Shown here: piece after piece, positions 34,001 through 46,000 of the stretch
Numbering within the stretch: the stretch's first letter is position 1
Layout of the letters: every line of letters begins with the position of its first letter
Origin: Bactericera cockerelli
Taxonomy: Eukaryota; Arthropoda; Insecta; Hemiptera; Triozidae
Direction: 5' to 3'
Assembly (NCBI GenBank): GCA_024516035.1
Contig: CM044961.1
Location: 29,869,123-29,933,122, forward strand
DNA: 64,000 nucleotides
The notes under the pieces: model-generated
The model's input: only the letters and a program-made list of their open reading frames with translations
Databases searched by the model: none
Told to the model about the DNA's origin: nothing
Made by a program: the position numbers and the translations under genes

Positions 34001-37000
34001 TTGTAACTTAAACTCACCCAGCCTGAGTAGGGCCGCAAACAAAACTTACCCACTACCAGATAGGTTCTGTTGGAGAGACAGGTGAAGATGGAGTCACAGT
34101 GAGGGTTGCGGGTGAGGGAGAGGACCACCTTGGTCTCCTGGGACTCCGTCTTCAGAGCTCTGAAACAATGAGAGAAACGAAAGTTATTTAGTTTTTATTC
34201 ACAAAATATGGATCTGCTCGTTAATAAATGAACTGGTACACCAGGGGCCTATTACATAAAGCACTTTACACTTCATACTTGACGAGTGCACACTTCATGA
34301 TTCAAATGCTGTTCCATAAAGAAACTTTGCGAATTTATTTTTAAAGTCATTTGTCAAGTGAACTGCCACACGTTTTTACTAGTATGAAGTGTAAAGTTTT
34401 TAATGAAACGAGCCCCTGGTATTATTATTATTATAATTCGGATCCCTACCTGGATTACCACACTAGCGCGCGTTAACCACTTGACTAACAGTGCACAATA
34501 GAGGTTGTTGGTGTGATAATTGGTGCTTCTCTTCTAAAACTCGAACTAGTCTATAAAAATAATTAAAAATGCATTGATACACGACCCCTAAGAAACTTAC
34601 TTAAGTGCAACTTACGCTCCCTAAGAAACTTACTTAAGTGCAACTTACGCTCCCTAAGAAACTTACTTAAGTGCAACTTACGCTGCCTAAGAAACTTACT
34701 TGAGTGCATCGTGTGTCTCCGTAGTGTCGAAGATACACCTCTTGAGTGGCTGAATGATCCCACTCTCCACATCTCTCTCTATCAGTTTCTTGATGTGTCT
34801 CTTGGTCTCCGGACTACTTGAGTAGACATTCATGTCGGCCACACACGACAGCTGAGTAGACCGGATGAATAGATTGAGACCTGTAGTAGAATAGAATGAA
34901 ATAATAATAATAATATCGCCTTATTTATACTGCCCGATTAGGACTATCAAGTCCCATTATTCCAGCAGTAAGCCCGAGACATATTACTTGTCATGTCCTT
35001 CGTCCCTCGAAATAGAACAGAATTGTCTCAGGACTACTCGAGTAGACATTCATGTGGGCCACACACGAGAGCTGAGTAGACCGGATGAATAGATTGAGAC
35101 CTCTAGTAGAATAGAATAAAATAGAGTGGAATGGTCTCAGGACTACTCGAGTAGACATTCATGTCGGCCAAACACGTGAGCTGAGTAGACCGGATGAATA
35201 GATTCAGACCTGTAGTAGAATAGAATAACACGACTCAGAACAGCCCGCTCAGAAAAAAAAAGAAAAATCCTCCCCCGCTGGGAATCGAACCCAGGTCACC
35301 ATGTGTGCAATGCCTAGCGCGCTAACTCACTCTGCCACAGTGACTACTACGCAAAAACGCTTGCATACGAGTCTGCAACCATTGGGACATTTTCATCTTT
35401 ACTATTCAAGGTCTAAAACTTAACTGACCAAATTTCGTATTGTGCGCATGACACATACTTTTTCTCTTCTCTCTTTTTATAATTTAATATTTCGTTACAT
35501 AATTTCGTTACATAATTTCGTTACATAATTTCGTTACATAATTTCGTTACATAATTTCGTTACATAATTTTGGTTATGTGCCAGAGCAAAGACATGAAAA
35601 TGTCAAAATTCAGGATCTTGGCAACATTATCGACAGTGCAGGGATCGATATCTTCAATTGCACTATGCAGGAGATAATAGACATGTGTCTTTCATTAGAA
35701 TAGACATGCTTAGTTTGAAGACTTTTATTTTTTACACATTTACTGAAACAAGCCTTACTAAAATTTAAGCTTAACTTGGGACTTGAACCACCAACCTCCA
35801 GGTTACAAGTACGCCGGCTTATCGAAGCTACTGAGAGTACTGAGGTCGGTGGACTACCTAGTGAATTATACGGTAGATTTACAGATCAAAGGTTTACATA
35901 TTTTTACTTTACTTATCATGTAATAAGGAAAGTATTTTTTTTATTGATAATTTTGAGTTCTCCTGCAGGTTCATCCAGACAAGTAAACCGCTTTATTGAT
36001 CAAGCTACTGACGTCAGTCTCGGACGCAATTTAGATATTATCATATTGAACTGTCCCTGGGTTTCATATGTATTTTTTTTATTTCCTTCATTTTATAAGA
36101 AAAGCCCGTTCACTCATAAGAAAAGTCCGTTCACTCATGAGAAAAGTCCGATCACTCATAAGGAAAGTCCGTTCACTCATAAGAAAAGTCCGTTCACTCA
36201 TAAGAAAAGTCCGTTCACTCATGAGAAAAGTCCGTTCACTCATAAGAAAAGTCCGTTCATTCATAAGAAAAGCCCGTTCACTCATAAGCAAAAGTCCGTT
36301 CACTCATAAGAAAAGTCCGTTCACTCATAAGGGTTGGGTGGAAGAGATTGCCATAAGCAATAATCCCGCCCTTTAGGTAGGACATCAGCTTTATTCTCTT
36401 TTTTTTTCTTCTTATTTCTTTATTCGATCTATTTTTTTCCCTTATAATTTCATTGTATTGTTCTGTCAATATTGTACTTTGTCCTTACCTAATAAAGCGT
36501 AATATAATAATGATAAGAAAAGTCCGTTCACTCATGAGAAAAGTCCGTCACTCATAAGAAAAGTCCGTTCACTCATAAGAACAGTCCGTTCACTCATAAG
36601 AAAAGTCCGTTCACTCATTAGAAAAGTCCGTTCACTCATAAGAACAGTCCGTTCACTCATAATTCATCCCACTCATTATGATAATAAGAAAACGAAACCA
36701 GCTCATTCATAATACAAGAGAATCAATATCTCTCTATTATGAGCTGTGTAGCAGTATTATAACTGATCAATCTATTATTATAAGCAAAAGTCCGTTCACT
36801 CATAAGCAAAAGTCCGTTCACTCATAAGCAAAAGTCCGTTCACTCATAAGCAAAAGTCCGTTCGCTTACCCAGCTGTCGATTCTTCCGCATGTCCTCGGC
36901 GCCTATCTGCACGAACGTGCCGAACTGGGAGAGACACCGTACGGCGGAGTCAAAGTGGTCGCCACACAGGGCGCCAAACACCAGACTTACGCCCCTCCCC

Positions 37001-40000
37001 TGGGTGGCGAGCAGGATCTCCACGTCGAAGTGGGAGGAGCTGTCCGAGAAGATCTGGGACGATTTCAGCTGAAATTGGTAAAAGTCAAATGGGTTGTTGT
37101 TGTTGTATTATTATTGGGAGTGTTTGTCATTTATTTAAATGGTACAAAGTACTTATCCATGGGCTTAACAGAAAACATAGATAAATTTCAGGTTGAGGTT
37201 GGAGGAGGAGGAGTGAATCTTCAGAAGCTTAGGACTTTCCTCGCAATTCTGCAAGTTTCATTTTATTATATTATTGTTATTATTATAAGATTTATTTCTA
37301 CATTTCTTAAATCGTCTCTTTTAGTGATGAAAATCCCTTTAAGTACTGTTGTACTTTTAGGGACATATGTAGCCAGCTTGGCTACTGCTGGAGTGATGGT
37401 CTCCAGACAACTTTATTTCAGAGTTGGCTCGTCCTGAACCACATTTTTTTATGTGCGATCAACCATCATGAGGACTTGGACTTTTCTTTATAAGCCATTA
37501 AACCCTTAGGAAACTGCAAGCTAGCCTGGCTTGTAAGGATTGGCTAGTCTGTTTATAGTCCTCTAGCGAGACACTCGTCTTCTCCTTGTTGTCAAATAAG
37601 TCAGCGTCGAAGGTGCGTTGAATGCATCGGTTCTCATAGTATAATAATAATAAATAAATCATTTATTTTATACTTCATTCCTCCTTTCTGTCTTGTGCAA
37701 TAATCAATAATAAATAGCATTTAAATACATTTCTCGACATACCTGAGGGAAATGCTGCTTCAGGAGTGGCGTGTACTTGCGCAGGTCAGGCACCGTGGTG
37801 AAGACCTGGAGACTACGGGACAGGGCGAAGGTGATGGCGGCCTGGCCTATGAGGGTGTGGCCCGACTCGATCAGGATGGAACCCTTCTTGCCCTCTTCGA
37901 TAAGTAGGTTCCCCAGCTTGGGAGCCAGGGCATGGTACACCTGGAGATGTGGAACACATTCAACATGAAGATAAATATAATAATAAAAAAAGTTATAAAC
38001 ATAAACTCAACATGATGTAAGCATAAGCTCATCCTGGCATAAGCATAAACTCACCATGGTATAAGCATAAGCTCATCATGGTATAAGCATAAACTCACCA
38101 TGGTATAAGTATAAACTCACCATGCTATAAGCATAGACTTATCAAGGTACAATCATAAAATCATCAAGGTACAATCATAAACTCATCAAGGTACAAGCAT
38201 AAACTCACCATGGCATTAGCATAAACTTACCATGGTATAAGCATAAACTCACCGTGGTACAAGCATAAACTCACCGTGATACAAGCATAAACTCACCGTG
38301 GTATAAGCATAAGGCACGGTCACAGCATCCTGTAGGTTCCACTCCTGGGGCACATGCCAGGTTAGCTCAGGGTCAGGATGGATGGTACAAAATTGAAGTT
38401 GTGTAAGCATAAACTCACCGTGGTATAAGCATAAACTCACCATGGCATAAGCATAAACTAACCGTGGTATAAGCATAAGGCACGGTCACAGCGTCCTGTA
38501 GCTTCCACTCCTGGGGCACATGCCAGGTTAGCTCCGGGTCAGGATGGATGGTACAAAATTGAAGTTGTGTAAGCATAAACTCATAATGGCATAAGCATAA
38601 ACTCACCGTGGTATAAGCATAAACTCACCTTGGTATAAGCATAAACTCATGAAGGTACAAGCATAAACTCATAATGGCATAAGCATAAACTCACCGTGGT
38701 ATAAGCATAAACTCACCTTGGTATAAGCATAAACTCATGAAGGTACAAGCATAAACTCATCAAGGTACAAGCATAAACTCATCAAGGTATAAGCATAAAC
38801 TCACCGTGGTATAAGCATAAGGCACGGTCACAGCATCCTGTAGGTTCCACTCCTGGGGCACATGCCAGGTTAGCTCAGGGTCAGGATGGATGGTACAAAA
38901 TTGAAGTTGTGTAAGCATAAACTCATAATGGTATAAGCATAAACTCATCAAGGTACAAGCATAAACTCACCGTGGTATAAGCATAAACTCACCGTGGTAT
39001 AAGCATAAACTCATCAAGGTACAAGCATAAACTCATCAAGGTATAAGCATAAACTCACCGTGGTATAAGCATAAGGCACGGTCACAGCATCCTGTAGGTT
39101 CCACTCCTGGGGCACATGCCAGGTTAGCTCAGGGTCAGGATGGATGGTACAAAATTGAAGTTGTGTAAGCATAAGATCATCATGGTATAAGCATAAACTC
39201 ACCATGGTATAAGCATAAACTCACCGTGGTATAAGCATAAACTCACCGTGGTATAAGCATAAACTCACCGTGGTATAAGCATAAACTCACCTTGACATAA
39301 GCATAAACTCACCATGATATAAGCATAAACTCACCATGGTATAAGAATAAACTCACCGTGGTTTAAGCATAAACTCATCGTGGTATAAGCATAAGGCACG
39401 GTCACAGCGTCCTGTAGGTTCCACTCCTGGGGCACATGCCAGGTTAGCTCCGGGTCAGGATGGATGGTAAAAAATTGAGGTTGTGTAAGCATAAACTCAC
39501 CATGGTACAAGCATAAACTCACCGTGGTATAAGCATAAACTCATCTTTATGAGGGAGACCCGTGGTAGGGGCTCTCCTCTGGTATTTCCCCGTCCTCTAA
39601 GGGGTTCATTGATGATAAATAGAACGGCTTTTGCCAATAGAACAACACAGAATAAGAGTTTAAAAGATTTATTTTATTTACAAAGATTTGATAAGAGATA
39701 ATATTATGGTGATGATATGATTAATAGCTAATTCACAAACACGTAACTCCCCGAGCGGAATGAGATCGATTTCTTTTCTACGACGAATCAACTGAGAACT
39801 TCAGGACTACGCTCAATACTCAGTACTACTGAACTAAAAATCAAAGGTTCTCTGATTCTTGTAATTCGGGAGATCCCTTCCCCCACCACTCGATCTTCGC
39901 TCTCGAAAGGGTGTAACGTTGAAGACCGAAACTGGTAGTTTGTGAATTCTGCAAATGTTCGGAGGCGGAGTTGTCCATACAACTCCGCCTCCGAACATTT

Positions 40001-43000
40001 GCAGAATTCACAAACTACCAGTTTCGGTCTTCAACGTTACACCCTTTCGAGAGCGAAGATCGAGTAGTGGGGGAAGGGATCTCCCGAATTACAAGAATCA
40101 GCAGTTTGTGAATTCTGCAAATGTTCGGAGGTGGAGTTGTCCATATATTTTATCATCAATGAACCCCTTAGAGGACGGGGAAATACCAGAGGAGAGCCCC
40201 TACCACGGGTCTCCCTCATATATATAAGCATTAACTCAACATGACATAAGCATAAACTCACCATGGCATAAGCATAAACTCACCATGGCATAAGCATAAA
40301 CTCACCGTGGTATAAGCATAAACCCACCGTGGTATAAGCATAAACTCATCAAGGTAGAAGCATAAACTCATCAAGGTACAAGCATAAACTCACCGTGGTA
40401 TAAGCATAAACTCACCGTGGTATAAGCATAAACTCACCGTGGTATAAGCATAAACTCATCAAGGTACAAGCATAAACTCATCAAGGTATAAGCATAAACT
40501 CACCGTGGTATAAGCATAAGGCACGGTCACAGCGTCCTGTAGGTTCCACTCCTGGGGCACATGCCAGGTTAGCTCCGGGTCAGGATGGATGGTGCAGGAC
40601 TGACTGTCGTACTGGGCAAGGCCCATAATTCGGCCCCCTCCTTCTATCATGCCTGAGAACTCTATGTGGCCCAGCTCTTGCTGAAATAATAATAATATCG
40701 TATTATTTATTTTAGCCTACTATGTTTCAGTATTTTGTCATACTTGTACAATTTTATTTTAACTGTTATTTTATTTGAAAATGTAAATCCGCCAATAAAC
40801 ACCCGTCTACCGGGCATTATTATATTATTATTATTATCAAACATGTCTTATACTGCCCGATAAGACTAAAGAGTCACATTAAGTTATCATATTTATGTTA
40901 ATCACAATTATTGTGATATCACAATAATATCTGAAACACGCTTTACTAAATTACTTCCGATAAATTTCTATAATTAGAAATCGGAAGTGTTGTGGTCATT
41001 TTTGTAAAAATAATAATTTACTTTTTGCTCCGATTTCAATTTTTTTGCTTGACATGGCATTTCCTGCTGATTTTTTAAAAAAAATATTATATATCCTTAT
41101 TTTTACTGCCCCATAAGACTAAAAAAGTCACATTAAGTTATCATATTCGCGTGTTAAACACAATTTTGTCATTCCGGCTGGGTTTTGAACCCACGACCTC
41201 TGGATTACACAGACCGACGCGCAACGCCCGTGACTACTGAGCTGCTGGGACGGACACAACTACTTGTGTTGCACTATCGTGTGTGCTCCAATGGTTTCAT
41301 TGATTAATTTACAAATTAATTAATTCAATTTAAAAGTGTTTCTTTTTCACATTCTGGAGGAAAAAAATTATAGAATATACCTTGTTTATACAGCCGAGGT
41401 AAGACTGAAAAGTCCCTTTACTCCAGCAGTCATTACAAAATTACATCTATTTTATAATAAAAGGTTCTTTACCCATGTTTTTCCTTGGGCAACTTACTTT
41501 CCGCTCATCACTCGAAATGTTGGAAGTATTGTCTTTGAGGTTCAGTCCTAGGTACTTGGCGGATCCGAAAAATCTGAAATTTTCAGTAGAAAAGCATCAG
41601 TATTAGAGTAAATGATTAAGAATATTTTGTACCCCTTAAATTTCTAAATTTTTGTCCACTTTTGTACAATATTTCCTGACCTACAAGGAAATTGGTAAAC
41701 TTTTTTTCACTTGAGTCTCCAGACCAATACATGTTAGATGAAATTAATCTGAAGACTTGATGGTGTCACAGATCCTCTATTACCCAACTTTTATACATGC
41801 TTTTTCTGCCACGAAAATACTTACTAGGGTATTATAGTGGGGTACTTTATCTCAAAAACGGGCCCTAGATTCTCATATTAGAAGCTACCCCATTCACCAT
41901 AATTGAAGTTGTTCCCTACCACCCAATCCGACTCTTTAAGTCTGTCCCGGTAGCTCAGTGGTGAAGGTGACACTCGGTGAATCCAGAGGTCGCGGGTTCG
42001 AAACCCAGCCGGGACATGACAAGTTATCCTCCCATTTGAGATTTTTACCACATAATAATACGTCTTGGGCTTACTGCTGGAATAATGGGATTTAATAGTC
42101 TTAATCGGGCAGTATAAATAAGGCGATATTATTATTATTATTACACTTCATCATAGGGTGGCGTCATCGTGAACGATGGTAGCCAGACAGTGAAGGAATG
42201 ACTCAGAACCAAGCCAATGCTGGTCTACTCCCTGTTTATAGTCCCCCAGCCAGACTGCTGGTCTACTCCCTGTTTATAGTCCCCCAGCCAGACTTTATTA
42301 TAGGCGATATTATTATTATTATTATACTTACTCGGGCATAATAATGGGGTATTTCATCTCAGGAACGGGCACAATATTCTCGTAGTAGAAACTGCCCCAC
42401 TCCCCATTCTTGAAGACGTTCACCTTGAGTTGCCTGCTGAGCTGGAGCTGATAAAAGGGCTCGTCCAGAGAGAAGCGCGGAGCTTTGGGATCCATCACGA
42501 AGATGCAGCTGAAAATGTGACGGAGACACACAAAAAGTTAGAGGACTCAGGCTGGGTGAGGTTAAATTGAGTAGCAGGATTGTATACTCAATGGTGTGTA
42601 AAACGCCACTCGTGATTTAATTTAATTGTTTATTTATGTCATATTTTACAATACATTATACATAAAATTACATAATAAAACCTATAGCTACAAAATAACA
42701 ATTATTTGAATAATATAGTACAAAAAGAAATGGGGGAAAATGGTAATTATTTAATTTTCAATTTCAGAGAGGGAGCAGAGAAATGAGTTGAAGGTTGTGG
42801 AGAGTGACAGGCTATTCTGGTGATATAACCATGTAGTTGATAGCCACTTTAAAACCAAATAAACAAAAACCACAGATTTTTTTTAAATTAATCTAATTAT
42901 TTGGGCTTCTCCTGCATATGATTTGAACCTTTTAAGGGCTTCAACTGTTGATTAACACAAGAGACTTACACAAAAAGTTGTATCATGGCGCTGATTTGCT

Positions 43001-46000
43001 TGACTTACACAAAAGGTTCCATTAGAAAGTATCATGGTGCTGATTTGCTTGACTTACACAAAAGGTTGTATCATGGCGCTGATCTGCTTGACTTACACAA
43101 AAGGTTGTATCATGGCGCTGATCTGCTTGACTTACACAAAAGGTTGTATCATGGCGCTGATTTGCTTGACCTACACAAAAGGTTGTATCATGGCGCTGAT
43201 CTGCTTGACTTACACAAAAGGTTGTATCATGGCGCTGATTTGCTTGACTTACACAAAAGGTTGTATCATGGCGCTGATTGCTTGACCGTATTCTGGACGT
43301 CTACATAGCCCTCCCACACCAGCAGGGGGGTGTCTTTGGTTTTCAGACATTTCGTCCATTGAGGGGTGGTCTGGGGCCGAATGACAGAGTACTTCTGAGG
43401 CTTGCTCTGAAAAAGTAATCACGATTAACTCAGAGAAAAGATACTCGCTTGCTATAGGAAAGGTTCCGGATTCGCGCCTCGAACCGACAAAATATTTTTT
43501 TTTACCCTGCTACCCTTCCAACAGAAATAGGTGTTCTGAAGGAAGCAACCCTGTCAAGTAGGATATTTCTGTTATTTATTGAATGAGACTAAGAAAGATC
43601 AGGTTTGTCATTCATATTGTTGTATGTGTGCATGGTATTAATTAATGGGGACTTTAATAAGAGGTTGAAAGTTGGTGTGTTGGGGATGTGGAACAACAGC
43701 TTATCAGAAGATCTAGATGTAGGTATTAATAAAAGTTTCACCAGTTGTGTGTGAGGGATAACTTCCGGTGCGCTCGTATTTTATATTGACTCAGCACCTA
43801 AATGGGATGTATTTTGTCACTTTTGGCAAATCAGAGAGGAGCCATACTACGGGGTGAGCAACTTTAAGGAATTATGAGTTCTTCATTACAGTCGAACCTG
43901 GATATAAGAGAAACCTATGTATGTAAGAGAAAAAAATTCGGTCCCTTGATACATCCAGGTTTGACTATCCTAGAAATGGAGATTTCTCCGTGAATTTTTT
44001 AAAAATAAAATAAAATAAAAATTCCTCCATGGTTCTATTATTATTAAATGCTTTATTAGTTAAAAAGACATATATAATATGTACAATACAAATAATTATT
44101 ATAAAAAAATACTTCCGATTTCTAATATTAGAAATTTCTCAGAAGTAATAGAAAAATGGAAACAATAAATGGAAATAAATAGATAAATACATATGTCCTA
44201 ACAAAAAGGCGGGGTAATTGCCTATGGCAATCCCACGACACAAGGACCATACTTCATAGATGTGGCCCTTAGTGTGGGATGACGACAGCCAAAAGAAACT
44301 AGCATAAGTTCAGTTAAAAATATTAAGGGCGGAATTAATAGACGTTTTTGTAATACCTCTGTGGCGCTAAGTCACGGATTGCGTACTGTGTAAGATAGGG
44401 AAAACCTCCACTTACCAACGACTTAAGTTATTGATGTTGTCTATTAATTCCGCCCTAAGAATTATGTAAACTCTCATTGTTATGTAAATTTGAACCATTT
44501 ACTTGTCATGTATAAAATAAATAAAATAAAATAAAATCTCTTCCACCCAACCCTTGTTGGGTGGCAGAGATTTGTAGGTTCTATCTACCACCTACCTACC
44601 TTGTTCTTGATGAGTAGGAGTCCCTCTTCTTGAACTGATAGAGTACACATGTCCTAATTATGTCCTAACATACATATGTCCTAACTAAAGGGCGGGGTTA
44701 TTGCCTATGGCAATCTCTTCCACCCAACCCTTGTTGGGTGGCAGAGATTTGTAGGTTCTATCTACCACCTACCTTGTTCTTTCAAGTAGTCAGGACGTTA
44801 AAACCAAATAGAATCAATGGACATGAAAGGAGCCTAGACATTGGATCTGGGCGTCGATATAATCTTCTCACCACCGTGATTTAGGTATCAATACCTATCT
44901 CATTTAGGTATTTTATATAGGTATTTCTAGTTATAAGATTTTTTTTCTCACAAATAATTTATCTATTACTTTAGTTTTAGTTTTATATTTATACAAAAAA
45001 CATCATGTAAATAGACCTTATAATAAGGCTTTATCTTTTCAATAAATAAATAAAAAAATCACATGGACACGGAATTATTATTATTACCTTGTTCTTGATG
45101 AGTAGAAGTCCCTCTTCTTTGAACTGATAGTGGGCCACCACGTTCTGGCTCTGATCAATGACGTCACCAGGCGACACGCTCACAAGCAGGAAGGTCGCGT
45201 TCAACTGGCGAGCCGCACTCAGCGCCTCGTACGAACACAGCAGCAGATCGCATGTCGCTTTGGCACTTTGAGAGTGCACCACGTCTACCTGTGAATGGGA
45301 TAGAAATAAAATGTCTCAAATTTGAAGCCAGAACCCGTTCGCGGTGAAAAGCGGATCGAAACACTATCATTTATTTATTACTATTTTGTTAAGTTTACGG
45401 AGATATTACTCTATTTTTATAAATATTATTAGGTATTGAAAAAATAAAAAATACATCGTACATAAGATGCTTATTTAATTTTATAATTAAATATGTCAAT
45501 CACATCACCCTCTGTGCAGATGAAAAAAATGTATTGCCACTAGAGCAAGCGGAAAAAAACCGCCTGCTAGGCGCTGCTAGTGGGAACTTAGATAACAACT
45601 TTCTTCAAAATGAAATATCTAATGGCAAATTAAGTTCACGATTAAGTAAGTCAGAAATCAGGTTGATCAACCATTTGACTCAGTAACTAGAAGATTACCT
45701 GAGGTTCGGCGGATAGTTTGTTCTGGATATGCTTGACTATGTCTCCTGGAAAGCAGTTGTTGACAGTGACCATGGTAAGATGGGCAATGGGCATCCCTCT
45801 TCTTGCCAGAGAACTTATCAAATGTCCTAGCTAATGGGCGGGGTTATTGTCTAAGGTAATGCTTTCTTACCTGAGCGACGGCGGATAGTTTGTTCTGGAT
45901 ATGCTTGACTATGTCTCCTGGAAAGCAGTTGTTGACAAGATGGGTATGCTTCTTCTTGCCAGAGAAGTTATCAAATGTCCTAGCTAATGGGCGGGGTTAT

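Noticed and set aside
36068..36376. Plus- and minus-strand frames with 7-residue repeats
   Set aside because: Product of the 21-bp intronic array; no start context, splice logic or homology.
41942..42010. Functional tRNA gene
   Set aside because: A and B boxes are present, but the anticodon arm is not a clean tRNA and the sequence continues into a SINE body repeated many times.
42985..43308. Plus-strand repetitive frames (MALICLTYTKGCI)
   Set aside because: Antisense of the 39-bp exon 13 echo.
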